64,000 nucleotides of DNA from DASRIA01 sp963816975 (lineage in GTDB: Bacteria > Actinomycetota > Thermoleophilia > Solirubrobacterales > JBBDJG01), in NCBI GenBank assembly GCA_963816975.1, contig CAWFMD010000003.1, positions 336,874 to 400,873 of the forward strand, given 5' to 3'. Positions 9,158 through 18,248 of the stretch are shown piece after piece. Position 1 is the first letter of the stretch, and each line of letters opens with the position of its first letter. Position numbers and translations under genes: made by a program. Below the pieces are notes generated by a model. The model saw only the letters and a list, made by a program, of their open reading frames with translations, made no database searches and was not told the DNA's origin.

Positions 9158-10077
9158 GCGGCTCCGCTCGCGGCGCGGGGGCTCTCGACCGGCGTCAGGC
9201 GCGCCTCGATCTCGGCGCGGCGCGACTCCAGGAAGGGCGGCAGCACGAGGCTCTCGCCCAGATGCTCCGGGTCCTCGTCGGCGGCGAACCCGGGGCTGAA
9301 CGTGGCCAGCTCGAACAGCACGCCGCTCGGCTCCCGGAAGTAGATCGAGTGGAACCAGAAACGGTCGATCACGGGAGTCGGGTGCGCACCGCCGGCGAGC
9401 GCCCGCTCACGCCACGTCTCGTGCTCGGCGTCATGCGACGCCCACGCGACGTGATGCACCGTGCCGGCGCCCTGCAGTCCGCCTTCGGGGGGCGGCGCGT
9501 CGTAGGCGTACAGCCCACCCCGCTGCCCGCCCCGCGCCTCCCAGCCGTGCGCGGCGGGCTCGAAGGCCAGTGCCTCCTCTAATAGAGAGCGGCTGCGCTC
9601 GGGGTCGGCCGCGTACGCGCGCACGGCGTCGAAGCCCTGCAGCGCCAGCTCCGCCGGGACCTCGGGGTGCTCCGCGATCAGCGGCGGGTCGGGTGTCTCC
9701 ACCACCGCCAGCTCCAGCCCCAGGCCCTCGAAGTCGCGAAAGCGCAGCCGCTCGTCCTCACGGGTGGAGTCGTACCCCTCGTCGCCGAGCCGCTTCGCCC
9801 AGAAGTCGAGCGCGTCCGTCGATGCCACGCGCCACGTGATCCGGTGCACCATCCCGGCGCCCGCGCGGCCGCGGGGCACGCCGGGAAACTCGAAGAAGGT
9901 CAGGTCTGCCCCCGGACTGCCCTGCTCGTCCGCATAGAACAGGTGGTAGACGCTGGGATCGTCCTGGTTGACGGTCTTCTTGACCATGCGCAGGCCGAGC
10001 ACCCGCGTGTAGAAGTCGACGTTGCGCGGCGCATCGGCCGTGATGCAGGTGATGTGGTGGATGCCTTCGAGCTTCAT
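9154..10077 (-). CDS. Ring-cleaving dioxygenase-like protein (VOC/glyoxalase superfamily)
   Basis: About 307 aa with two vicinal-oxygen-chelate modules. The first begins GIHHITCI (metal His), the second has TVHHVAW (metal His), and FELATF supplies the expected Glu ligand. This matches the MhqO/MhqA hydroquinone-type extradiol dioxygenases, which cleave aromatic rings with Fe(II). I chose the ATG at 10077 because GAGAGAGG lies ~8 nt upstream; the frame is open to 10137. Its stop overlaps that of the convergent secreted-protein gene in the tetranucleotide CTAG (9154-9157). No aromatic pathway partner is nearby, so the substrate is uncertain. Confidence 0.85.
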   Translation of the reverse strand: MKLEGIHHITCITADAPRNVDFYTRVLGLRMVKKTVNQDDPSVYHLFYADEQGSPGADLTFFEFPGVPRGRAGAGMVHRITWRVASTDALDFWAKRLGDEGYDSTREDERLRFRDFEGLGLELAVVETPDPPLIAEHPEVPAELALQGFDAVRAYAADPERSRSLLEEALAFEPAAHGWEARGGQRGGLYAYDAPPPEGGLQGAGTVHHVAWASHDAEHETWRERALAGGAHPTPVIDRFWFHSIYFREPSGVLFELATFSPGFAADEDPEHLGESLVLPPFLESRRAEIEARLTPVESPRAASGAA

Positions 10078-10130
10078 CTGCCATGCCTCTCTCGCGGGGA
10101 AAACTGCTTCCCCGCAGCCTAGCGGGGCCG

Positions 10131-10157
10131 CTCTCATCTCCCCTCATGTTCATCTCA
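10131..10157. promoter_or_regulatory. Three YCTCA repeats at 10-11 bp spacing
   Basis: TCTCA at 10132, CCTCA at 10142 and TCTCA at 10153 lie between the divergent dioxygenase gene and the small gene at 10208. The spacing and core resemble the TTCTCA-N5-TTCTCA repeats at 17448 and 57000. Such 11-bp-period direct repeats are typical OmpR/PhoB-family sites. This copy is weaker than the other two. Confidence 0.35.
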
Positions 10158-10207
10158 GGCGAGAGGAGCACAACTCATGGTGCGAAAAGACGACGGAGGG
10201 CAACGCA

Positions 10208-10417
10208 GTGCTTGATGACGCACAAGCGGTGAGACAGCTGGGAGCCACCTTCGACGCGGCAGTCGAGTTCGGCCTGGACGAGAAGGAGATCTGGGCGACC
10301 ATCATCGAGGTCTGCAACCGGGCCTCGTACCAGGATCCCCTGGCCAGCCCGCTCGAGGAGCTGAGCGCGGCACTCGCCCGCAAGATCCTCGACCGCGAGC
10401 GCAGCGCCTACAGGTGA
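10208..10417 (+). CDS. Small protein of an unrecognised family (paralogue of the gene at 57081)
   Basis: 69 aa, soluble and largely helical by composition, with no signal peptide. GGAGGG (10195-10200) seven nt before the GTG at 10208 fixes the start. It aligns along most of its length with the 74-aa product at 57081. Both have a DAAVEFGLDE / ESARQFGLSE helix near the start and end in LARKILDRER / LARRILAAER. I do not recognise the family. It converges on the RND permease gene ending at 10471. Both copies lie next to YTCTCA-type direct repeats and efflux or two-component genes, suggesting shared regulation. Confidence 0.7.
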   Translation: MLDDAQAVRQLGATFDAAVEFGLDEKEIWATIIEVCNRASYQDPLASPLEELSAALARKILDRERSAYR

Positions 10418-10470
10418 GCGGCAGCCGCCGCGGCATCGTGCCGCAGCGGCCGCACTTCCGTGCCCAAACG

Positions 10471-13400
10471 CTAGGCCGGCGCCGTTGTGGCTGCCGCCCG
10501 CCTGCGCTCCTTGCGGCTCTTCGCGAACCGCAGGTAGAGCGATGGCAGCACGAACAGGTTCATGATGGTCGACGTGACGAGCCCGCCGAGGATCACGATC
10601 GCCATCGGGTGCTCGATCTCGTGACCAGGGATGCTGCCGGCGACGGCCAGCGGAACCAGTGCCAGGCCGGCAGCGAGCGCAGTCATCAGGATCGGCGCGA
10701 GCCGTTCCGAAGCGCCGCGTAGCACGAGCCCGGGCCCGAAAGGCACGCCCTCCTTGTGCTCGAGGTGCTGGAAGTGGCTGACCATCAGGATCCCGTTGCG
10801 CGCCGCAATCCCGAACACCGTCAGGAACCCGACCAGCGACCCGAGCGACAGGATCCCGTCGCCCATCTTGACGGCGAGCACCCCGCCCACCAGGGCCATC
10901 GGCAGCAACAGGAAGGTCAGCGCCGCCAGGCGCAGGCTTCCGAACGCGGCCTGCAACAGCAGGAATATCGCGATCGCCGCTCCGATGCCGAACGTGTTGA
11001 GGCGGTCCTGAGCGGCGTTCAGCTCGGTGGATTCGCCCAGCACCTCGGCGTGGTAACCCGGAGGGAAGTCGACCTCCTCGAGGCGATCCTCGACCTGCTC
11101 GACCGCCGTGCCCAGGTCCACGCCCTCGACGTTTCCGCCGACATCGATGCGGCGTGACTGCTGCGTGCGCTGGATGTGGTTCGGCGTCGGTGCGATCTTC
11201 ACGTCGGCCACCTGCTCGAGCCGCACGCGCTGACCGCTGGGCGTGTCGATCCGCAGGTTCTCCACATCGGACACGCTGTCGCGCGCCGACGGGATGCTCC
11301 ACACGTGCACGTCGAAGGCCTTGCCCGCATGGAAGATGTCGCTGACCTCTTCGCTTGCGAAGATCACCGACGTCTGGCGGCGCACGTCTCCCGGCTTCAA
11401 GCCGAATTGCCGGGCCGCCGCGAGGTCGAGCTGGACCGTCACGTGCGGCAGGTCCTCGGCGAAGTCCGGGTGGGCGTCGATCACGCCCTCGATGCTCCCG
11501 ATCTTCTCGGCGATCTCGTCGGCCTTGTCTCGCAGCACAGGTAGCTCCGGCCCGAAGATGCGCACCACGATCGACTCACTCGTACCGGTCAGGACCTCCT
11601 TGATGCGCTCGCGCAGGTAGGTCTGGACGTCGCGGTACAGGCCGGGGTACCCCTCCACCGTGCGGTGAACCTTGGCAAGCGTGTCGTCGTAGTCGACGTT
11701 CTTGTCCACGCTGATCCAGTTCTCGCCGAAATACACGCCGTAGACCTCGTCAGACAGCAACGCTTGGCCGATGTGGGACCCGCAGTTGCGGACTCCCGGA
11801 ATCTGGCGCAGGTCCCTGCAGGCCCGGATCGAGATCCGCTTCTCCTCCGCGGCGCCCGTGGACGGCTCGGTGAGCCAGTGCATCAGGAAGTCGCGTTCCT
11901 TGAAGTTCGGCAGCAGCTGGGACCCGAGACTCGGGTAGATCAGCAGGCCTGCCACCAGGAACACGGCCGCGGTCACCATCGCCGGGCTCGGCCGGCGCAC
12001 GACGCGTGTAAGAACTGCGCCGTAGCCGCGCTTCAGGACCGCCAGTAGCGGCGAGTCCTTGTGCCGGAACTTGCCTCTCGACAGCATCAGCAGGCACAAG
12101 GCCGGCGTGACCGTCAGGGCGACCACCATCGAGACCAGCACCGCGAGCCCGTACGAGAGCACCAGCGGCTGGAAAAACGACCCGGAGAGCCCTTCCAGGA
12201 AGAACACGGGCACGACCGCGACGACGTTGATCAGCGTCGCGTAGGTGATCGCCGTGCGCACTTCCACGGACGCGTCGAGCACGACTTTGAACGTCGACAC
12301 CTCGATGCCTGACGAGCGCGCCTGCCGCAGGCGTCTGACGATGTTCTCCACATCGATGATCGCATCGTCGACCACCACCCCGATGGCCACCACCAGGCCG
12401 GCCAGCACCATCACGTTGATTGTGGTGTCGCGCAGGTCCAGCACGAGGATGGCCGCGATCAGGGACAGCGGGATCGCGAGCAGACTGATGAACGCGGTCC
12501 GCAGGTCGAACAGGAACGCGGCGATGATCAGGATCACCAGCAGCACGCCGATCAGCAGCGCCTTCGTCAAGTTGTCGATCGACTGCTCGATGAAGGTCGC
12601 CGGACGGAAGATCGTGGTATCGAGCTCCATGCCCGGGAGCCCGGGCCGCATCTCGTCGACCACGTTCTCGACGCCCTCGGTGACCTCCATGGTGTTGGCG
12701 CCACGGAACTTCTGCACGATCAGCAGCAGCCCGTCGCCGTCGTTGACCACACCCTCGCCCCAGACGGGCTGATGATCGGTCTTGACGCGACCGAGGTCCG
12801 CGAGCCGCACGACCCGGTCGCCTCGCCTGACGACCGGAACCTTGCCGAGCTCCTTGTCGCCCACGATCGGCTGGACGTTCTCGATGTTCAGCCGCTGGCC
12901 GTTGCTCTCGACGAACCCGCCCGTCCCGACCAGGAAGCTGTCGGTGTACTGCAGCACGCCGGCGTCGACCGCGTTCGACGCAGTTTCCATCACGCGTTCG
13001 ACGGATACGCCGTGCTCCGCCAGCTTGGCGGGATCGAGCTGCACGTGGCGCTGCTTGAGGCGCTCGCCGTAGATGTCAACGGCAGCCACGCCCGGCACGC
13101 GCAGCAGGTGCTGGCGGATCTTCCAGTAGGTGATTGCCGACATCTCGACCAGGTTCAGGTCCTTGGACGAGAGGCCGATCTTCATGATGCGGCTGGTCGC
13201 TGAAAGGGGCGGCATCATCCACGGTGGGCTGGCCCACGTGGGCAGGTTCGGCGCGACCTGCGCAATCCGCTCCTGCACCAGTTGCCTTGTCCTCAGCTCA
13301 TCGGTGCCCTTGTTGAAGATCAGGCGAATCGCCGAGAGCTGTGAGACCGACTTGGACCGGATCTCCTTCAGCCCGTCGATTCCCTGAAGCTGCTCCTCGA

Positions 13401-13602
13401 TCGGCACCGTGATGAACTCCTCCACCTCCTCGGAGGAGTTCCCCAGCGCGATCGTCTGGATCTCGACCTGCGGCGGGGCGAACTCCGGGAACACGTCTAC
13501 CTGCGTGTTCGGAATCTGCGTCACGCCGACCACCATCAACGCCGTGGCGGCGAACAACACCAGCCAGCGGAACCGTAGGCTTCTTGAAACGATCCAACGC
13601 AT
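10471..13602 (-). CDS. RND permease, heavy-metal-efflux (CusA/CzcA-like) family
   Basis: 1043 aa, the normal RND length. TM1 is near residues 10-30, followed by the VFPEFAPPQVEIQT segment typical of the HME group. A large porter domain lies between TM1 and TM2. The TM4 motif reads VDDAIIDVENIVRRLR, with acidic residues for proton relay. The second porter half and TM7-12 end in LPSLYLRF. It would be a proton-driven exporter in the cytoplasmic membrane; metal, drug or another substrate cannot be decided from sequence. It is the last gene of a three-gene operon with the mini-adaptor (13625-14068) and a second permease (14065-17364). Confidence 0.9.
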   Translation of the reverse strand: MRWIVSRSLRFRWLVLFAATALMVVGVTQIPNTQVDVFPEFAPPQVEIQTIALGNSSEEVEEFITVPIEEQLQGIDGLKEIRSKSVSQLSAIRLIFNKGTDELRTRQLVQERIAQVAPNLPTWASPPWMMPPLSATSRIMKIGLSSKDLNLVEMSAITYWKIRQHLLRVPGVAAVDIYGERLKQRHVQLDPAKLAEHGVSVERVMETASNAVDAGVLQYTDSFLVGTGGFVESNGQRLNIENVQPIVGDKELGKVPVVRRGDRVVRLADLGRVKTDHQPVWGEGVVNDGDGLLLIVQKFRGANTMEVTEGVENVVDEMRPGLPGMELDTTIFRPATFIEQSIDNLTKALLIGVLLVILIIAAFLFDLRTAFISLLAIPLSLIAAILVLDLRDTTINVMVLAGLVVAIGVVVDDAIIDVENIVRRLRQARSSGIEVSTFKVVLDASVEVRTAITYATLINVVAVVPVFFLEGLSGSFFQPLVLSYGLAVLVSMVVALTVTPALCLLMLSRGKFRHKDSPLLAVLKRGYGAVLTRVVRRPSPAMVTAAVFLVAGLLIYPSLGSQLLPNFKERDFLMHWLTEPSTGAAEEKRISIRACRDLRQIPGVRNCGSHIGQALLSDEVYGVYFGENWISVDKNVDYDDTLAKVHRTVEGYPGLYRDVQTYLRERIKEVLTGTSESIVVRIFGPELPVLRDKADEIAEKIGSIEGVIDAHPDFAEDLPHVTVQLDLAAARQFGLKPGDVRRQTSVIFASEEVSDIFHAGKAFDVHVWSIPSARDSVSDVENLRIDTPSGQRVRLEQVADVKIAPTPNHIQRTQQSRRIDVGGNVEGVDLGTAVEQVEDRLEEVDFPPGYHAEVLGESTELNAAQDRLNTFGIGAAIAIFLLLQAAFGSLRLAALTFLLLPMALVGGVLAVKMGDGILSLGSLVGFLTVFGIAARNGILMVSHFQHLEHKEGVPFGPGLVLRGASERLAPILMTALAAGLALVPLAVAGSIPGHEIEHPMAIVILGGLVTSTIMNLFVLPSLYLRFAKSRKERRRAAATTAPA

Positions 13603-13624
13603 TACTGATGACCCCCCCGTAGGC

Positions 13625-14068
13625 TCAATGGCTTGCTACTTCGAGTTCCGTGCCGTACACCTCGGCTGTTCCAACGGTCACGACCTCCGTGCCGGCCGGG
13701 GGGCCGTCCGACACGACGACGCGCGCGCCCGTGACACTCGAGACCTTCACCGGCACACGTAGATAGGTCAGCGGCTTCGGGCTGGTGTAGACGAAAGTCC
13801 CGCCCTTCGGGTCGTAGATCAGCGCCGCATACGGGACGACCTTGCGGCCGCCCTCGACCCGCACCTTCGACGTCTCGACTCCCGTCCGCCTCGCTCCCTC
13901 CTCCGTGAGGGTGACGAGCTTGAGGTCCTCGTTCCCCTTCACGGCCGAGAGCTTCGCCGGCTCGTACCCCGTGGCGGTTTCGGTTTCGACCTCCTTGCAG
14001 GCCGAGACGGAGATGGCCGCCACGACGACCAGCCCGGCCGTCAGCATCCGTGCGCTTCGGTTCCTCAC
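13625..14068 (-). CDS. Mini periplasmic-adaptor-like lipoprotein of the RND operon
   Basis: 147 aa starting at a GTG whose GTGA overlaps the stop of the upstream permease, so translation is coupled; AAGGAGA lies just upstream. It has a lipoprotein signal ending SVSAC (lipobox). The mature part resembles only the membrane-proximal end of CusB/CzcB adaptors (ALIYDPKGGTFVYTSP, GPPAGTEVVTVGTAE). The lipoyl and helical-hairpin domains needed to reach an outer-membrane channel are missing, which fits a monoderm cell. It probably docks on the neighbouring RND permeases at the outer face of the membrane (inference). Confidence 0.75.
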   Translation of the reverse strand: MRNRSARMLTAGLVVVAAISVSACKEVETETATGYEPAKLSAVKGNEDLKLVTLTEEGARRTGVETSKVRVEGGRKVVPYAALIYDPKGGTFVYTSPKPLTYLRVPVKVSSVTGARVVVSDGPPAGTEVVTVGTAEVYGTELEVASH

Positions 14069-17000
14069 GACGCTGTCTCCTTCTCCGAGTCGGTGGTCGG
14101 CGGCCCAGCCTCCTGCTTGACCGGAAGCGCATCCCCGTTGGCGCCCGCGGGCGCGTCCACGGCCTCGGGCTTGACACCTGCCCACCTGTGCATGAGCTCG
14201 TCCTCGGGAGCCAGGCCCGGCTCTGCCGGCGTCGCGTAGCGCAGGTACAGCGTGGGCAGCACGAACAGCGCCAGCAACGTGGTCGTGATGAGACCTCCCA
14301 CGATCACGATCGCCATCGGGTGCACGATCTCCAGACCGGGCATGCCGCCCGCGATCACGAAAGGCACCATCACGAGCGCGATCGCCGCCGCACTGGTGAC
14401 GACGGGACCCAGGCGCTCCACCGCTCCCCGCTCGACGAGGCCGGGCCCGAAGGCCTCGCCCTCATGCTCGAGGGTCTGGTAGCGACGGATCAGGACCATG
14501 CCCGCGCGCGCAGCCAGCGCGAACAGGGCAAGGAACCCGATCATCGAGCCGAGGGTCAGCTCGGCTCCGTCGACCAGGGCCGCCAACGTCCCGCCCAACA
14601 GGGCGGCGGGCAGCGTCAGGAACGCCAGCACAGCGAGGCGCCAGCCGCCGAACCCGGCCTGCAGCAGCAGGAAGATCGCGATTGCGCATGCAACTCCGAA
14701 CGCGATCATCTGGCCGGTGCCGATCTCGGCGCTGGTCGTCTGCTTCAGCACCTTCGCGTGGTACTCGAGCGGGAAGCTGACGCCCTGCAGCCGATCCTCG
14801 ATGTCCTGCGCGACCGAGTCGAGGCTGCGCCCGCTGACGTTCGCCTCCACGTCGAGGCGACGGGAAACCTCGTCACGCTTGATCGACAGCGGTGTCTGGA
14901 CCACCCGCACGTCGGCCACCTGGCCGAGGCGGACATGGCCGCCACCCGGGCGGTCGAGCAGCAGGTTGCGGACGTTCGCCACGCTCTCGCGAGTGCTGGG
15001 CTCACCCTGCACGATCACGTCGAAGACCTTCTGGCCCTCGAACACGCTGCCGACGGTGATGCCCTGCAGCAATGCCGCTTCTGCGCGGCGCACGTCGCCC
15101 GGCTTGATCTCGTAGCGCTGGGCCTTGTCGAGGTCGACCTCGATCTCGACCTGCGGCTGCGTGATGGGCTGGGCGACCCGCGGATCGACGACACCGTCGA
15201 CCTGGGCCACCAGCTGACGCACCCGCTCGGCCTGGCGGCGCAGCACATCCTGCTCCTGCCCGAAGACGCGGACCACCAGTGGCTTGTCCGTACCGGTCAG
15301 CACGTCCAGGCCGTTGCCGCGGTTGGGATTGTCACCCTCGTTCAGCGCCCCGACGTCGCGGATCTTCTGTGACGTGTAGCTGGTCACGTCGTGCTGGATC
15401 CCGGCCGTCTCGTCGACCGCGTCATTGATGGAGGCGAGAGTCGCGTCGTAGTCGGCGCCGGAGTCGATGCTGACCCAGATCTCGCTGGAGTTGACGTCGA
15501 CCCGCTGGTCCCCCGTGACCGCACGTCCCACGTGTCCGCCGATGTTGTCCACGCCGCCGATGCTCCTCAGCTTGCGGCTCAGGTCCGTGGTGATCTGCGT
15601 CATCCGCGGGTTGGACGTCCCGGGCTCGGCGTCGAGCTTGACGAGCACGTCCCTGTCCTTGAACGTCGGGATCACGGACTTGTCCTGCAGCGCGAACGCC
15701 AAGGCGGCGATCAGCACTGCGGCGCCGGCTCCGATGGCCACTGCCCGCGGAGAGCGCACGATGCGCCCCAGTGCGGACTTGTAGCGGGGTGTCAGCCGCG
15801 TGAGCAGCGGAGACTCCCGGCCGTCGGTCGAGCCCCACGAGAACAGCAACAGGCTCATTGCGGGCGTGAGCGTCAACGCCACCAGCATCGCGGCGCCGAT
15901 CGCGAGCGCGTAGGCAATCGCGAGCGGCTCGAAGAACGTGCCCGGGCGCCCATCCATGACGAGCACCGGGACGACCGCGAGCAGCGCGATCAGGGTCGCG
16001 TAGGCGAGCGGGCTGCGCATCTCGCGCGAGGCCTCGAGCACGACGTCGGAAACCGAGCTGTCGCTGTTCGCGGCGCGCCGCTCGCGCAGGCGCCGTCCGA
16101 CGTTCGCGGCGCCGACGACCGCGTCGTCGATCACCACCGCAAGCGCCACCGCGAGGCCGGCAAACGAGATTGCGTTGAACGTCTCGCCCAGCAGGTCGAG
16201 CACGAGCGCGGCCGTGACCATCGACACCGGGATCGTCACCAGCGCGATCAGCAGCGTGCGCCACTGGAAGAGCAGCGCCGCCAGCCCCAGCGCGAGCAGC
16301 GCGACCGCGATGATGAGCGTCAGGGTGATGTTGTCGGTGGCGTCCTCGATGAACGTCGCCGGCCGGAACACGGACGTGTCGACCTGCATGCCCCCGAGGC
16401 CCGGCGTGAGCTTCTCGAGCGCATCCTCGACGCCGTTGGTGACCTGGAGCGCGTTGGCCCCCGGGAACTTCTCCACGACCAACATCAGGCCGTCGGCATC
16501 GTTCACGATCGCGTCGCCGATCAGCGGCTGGTGGTCGATCTCGATCTTGGTCACGTCGCTGAGCCGCAGGCGGCCGCCCGTGCCCTCGACGGTGACCTTG
16601 CCCAGCTCCGCCGGGTCGGCGATGTCGTCGAACACGTTGCGGACCTGGAACCTCTGGTTCGGGGTCTCGACGAATCCGCCCGTGCCGGGGGTCGAGGCCT
16701 CGAGGAAGCTCACCGGTGAGGCGACCTGGGCGTTACCCGCGGTGCTGATGACCTGGCTCAGCCGGACGTTGCGGTCCCGCAGCGTCTCCGGGTTGACCTG
16801 CACCTGGATCTGCTGGTCGCGCATGCCGAAGACCGACACGTTCGCGACGCCGGGCACGCCCATCAGGCGCGGGCGCATCGTCCAGCGCGCGATCACCGAC
16901 TTCTCGATCGGCGTGAGCTTGTCCGAGGACAGGCCGACCATCATCACGCGGCTCGTCGAGGACAGCGGCTGCAGCATCGTCGGCGGCTTGGACACGTTCG

Positions 17001-17364
17001 GCAGCGCGTGCGCCTGCGTGAGCGGCTCCTGCACGAGCTGGCGCGCCCTGTAGATGTCGGTGCCCTGCTCGAACACGAGCGTGATCGACGACAGGCCCGG
17101 AAGCGACTCCGAGCGGATCGTGTCCACGCCCTGCACACCGTTCAGCAGGTCCGCCTCGAGCGGCACCGTGATCAGCTGCTCCACCTCTTCGGCGGAGAGG
17201 CCGAGCGCCTCGGTCTGAACCTCGACGTACGGCGGCGTGAACTCGGGCAGCACATCGGCCGGCGCATCGCGCAGCTGCAGGATGCCGACGACCATGATGC
17301 CTGCCGCGATGCCCAGTACCAACAGCCTGAATCGCAGGCTCGCTCCGACGATCGCACGAATCAT
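14065..17364 (-). CDS. RND permease, heavy-metal-efflux (CusA/CzcA-like) family, second copy
   Basis: 1099 aa, clearly paralogous to the product of 10471-13602 (VLPEFTPPYVEVQT near the N-terminus, VIDDAVVGAANVGRRLR in TM4, LPTLYLRY at the end). It has a ~40-residue hydrophilic C-terminal extension. GGGAGG just upstream supports the ATG at 17364. It is the first gene of the RND operon. Having two dissimilar HME permeases with one adaptor suggests that they may form a heteromeric pump. The TM4 motif differs from the partner's (VVGAAN versus IIDVEN), so one subunit may be weaker in proton coupling. Confidence 0.9.
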   Translation of the reverse strand: MIRAIVGASLRFRLLVLGIAAGIMVVGILQLRDAPADVLPEFTPPYVEVQTEALGLSAEEVEQLITVPLEADLLNGVQGVDTIRSESLPGLSSITLVFEQGTDIYRARQLVQEPLTQAHALPNVSKPPTMLQPLSSTSRVMMVGLSSDKLTPIEKSVIARWTMRPRLMGVPGVANVSVFGMRDQQIQVQVNPETLRDRNVRLSQVISTAGNAQVASPVSFLEASTPGTGGFVETPNQRFQVRNVFDDIADPAELGKVTVEGTGGRLRLSDVTKIEIDHQPLIGDAIVNDADGLMLVVEKFPGANALQVTNGVEDALEKLTPGLGGMQVDTSVFRPATFIEDATDNITLTLIIAVALLALGLAALLFQWRTLLIALVTIPVSMVTAALVLDLLGETFNAISFAGLAVALAVVIDDAVVGAANVGRRLRERRAANSDSSVSDVVLEASREMRSPLAYATLIALLAVVPVLVMDGRPGTFFEPLAIAYALAIGAAMLVALTLTPAMSLLLFSWGSTDGRESPLLTRLTPRYKSALGRIVRSPRAVAIGAGAAVLIAALAFALQDKSVIPTFKDRDVLVKLDAEPGTSNPRMTQITTDLSRKLRSIGGVDNIGGHVGRAVTGDQRVDVNSSEIWVSIDSGADYDATLASINDAVDETAGIQHDVTSYTSQKIRDVGALNEGDNPNRGNGLDVLTGTDKPLVVRVFGQEQDVLRRQAERVRQLVAQVDGVVDPRVAQPITQPQVEIEVDLDKAQRYEIKPGDVRRAEAALLQGITVGSVFEGQKVFDVIVQGEPSTRESVANVRNLLLDRPGGGHVRLGQVADVRVVQTPLSIKRDEVSRRLDVEANVSGRSLDSVAQDIEDRLQGVSFPLEYHAKVLKQTTSAEIGTGQMIAFGVACAIAIFLLLQAGFGGWRLAVLAFLTLPAALLGGTLAALVDGAELTLGSMIGFLALFALAARAGMVLIRRYQTLEHEGEAFGPGLVERGAVERLGPVVTSAAAIALVMVPFVIAGGMPGLEIVHPMAIVIVGGLITTTLLALFVLPTLYLRYATPAEPGLAPEDELMHRWAGVKPEAVDAPAGANGDALPVKQEAGPPTTDSEKETAS

Positions 17365-17426
17365 TTATGCCCTCCCGTTGAACGCCGCCATCCCGGCGGC
17401 GCTATTTAGGAAACCCTTTATCCCCC

Positions 17427-17464
17427 CTCTGAGAGCTTCACAATGTTCTCTCAGAGATTTCTCA
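17427..17464. promoter_or_regulatory. Dyad plus 11-bp direct repeat, probable response-regulator site
   Basis: CTCTGAGAG (17427-17435) and CTCTCAGAG (17448-17456) form a perfect 9-bp inverted repeat with a 12-bp spacer. Overlapping it, CTCTCA (17448) and TTCTCA (17459) lie exactly 11 bp apart. Read toward the RND operon this is TGAGAA-N5-TGAGAG, matching the site at 57000-57016 next to the second two-component system. A further hairpin (CGCCGCC/GGCGGCG, ~17385-17402) lies closer to the RND start. Confidence 0.55.
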
Positions 17465-17478
17465 AACTTCGGGGCAAC

Positions 17479-17526
17479 CCTATAGGTACGCTTTCGTGCT
17501 TGTCAACCCCAATTTGCACGAAAGCG
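17479..17526 (-). promoter_or_regulatory. Promoter of the RND operon with overlapping 11-bp inverted repeat
   Basis: On the minus strand TTGACA (17506-17501) is followed after 16 bp by TATAGG (17484-17479), or after 18 bp by TAGGGT. CGCTTTCGTGC (17489-17499) and GCACGAAAGCG (17516-17526) form a perfect 11-bp inverted repeat. One arm lies in the spacer and the other upstream of -35, as expected for a repressor operator. The divergent response-regulator gene starts at 17571. Confidence 0.55.
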
Positions 17527-17570
17527 CGAGACGATTGCGAGGGACGCCTACGCTGTAAACGGAAAGCACG

Positions 17571-18248
17571 ATGCGACTACTTGTAGTGGAGGACGACGAG
17601 AAGCTGGTGAGGGCGCTGCAGCGGGGGCTGCAGCGCGAGGGATACGCGGTCGATCTCGCGATCACGGGGGACGAGGCGCTCGCTCAGGCCAGCGCACACG
17701 ACTACGACGCGGTCGTCCTCGACGTGATGCTCCCTGGCAAGGATGGGTTTGCCGTCTGCAGGGAGCTGCGCCGCAACGAGCGGTGGGCGCCGGTCTTGAT
17801 GCTCACCGCACGCGATCACGTCAAGGACCGCATCCGCGGTCTCGACGCGGGGGCCGACGATTACCTCGTCAAGCCGTTCGACTTCGGCGAGATGCTGGCG
17901 CGCCTGCGGGCTCTGATCCGCCGCGGCCCGTCGGAGCGCCCGGTCGTGATCGAGGTCGGGGACCTGCGGGTGGACGCCGCCGCCCACGTCGTGACGCGGG
18001 CCGGTCGTGAGGTCGAGCTGACGCCGCGCGAGTTCGCGCTCCTGCTGTTCCTGGCCAAGCGCGCGGGCGACGTGGTGCCGCGGGCCGAGCTGCTCGAGCA
18101 CGTGTGGGAGGACGCCGACGACGGCTCGACGAACGTGGTCGACGTCTACGTGGGATACCTGCGCAAGAAGCTGGAGCTCCCGTTCCGGCGGCGGCGCCGC
18201 CTGATCCGCACGGTGCGTGGCGTCGGCTTCATGCTGGAGCTGAAGTGA
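17571..18248 (+). CDS. OmpR/PhoB-family response regulator
   Basis: 225 aa. The receiver domain (1-~115) has the acidic pair EDD at 7-9, phospho-acceptor Asp51 (VVLDVMLPG), Thr in MLTARD and Lys in LVKPFD. A winged-helix DNA-binding domain occupies ~130-225 (LTPREFALLLFLAKR, VDVYVGYLRKKL, VRGVGF). Its last codon overlaps the histidine kinase start (GTGA). It is divergent from the RND operon, and the shared 200-bp region holds a matching 11-bp direct repeat, so it probably controls the pump. It is closely similar to the regulator at 56295-56975. Confidence 0.95.
   Translation: MRLLVVEDDEKLVRALQRGLQREGYAVDLAITGDEALAQASAHDYDAVVLDVMLPGKDGFAVCRELRRNERWAPVLMLTARDHVKDRIRGLDAGADDYLVKPFDFGEMLARLRALIRRGPSERPVVIEVGDLRVDAAAHVVTRAGREVELTPREFALLLFLAKRAGDVVPRAELLEHVWEDADDGSTNVVDVYVGYLRKKLELPFRRRRRLIRTVRGVGFMLELK

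Noticed and set aside
14050..16719. Several long plus-strand frames opposite the RND permease
   Set aside because: Compositionally non-protein-like (His/Arg/Asp-rich); the RND motifs are on the minus strand.
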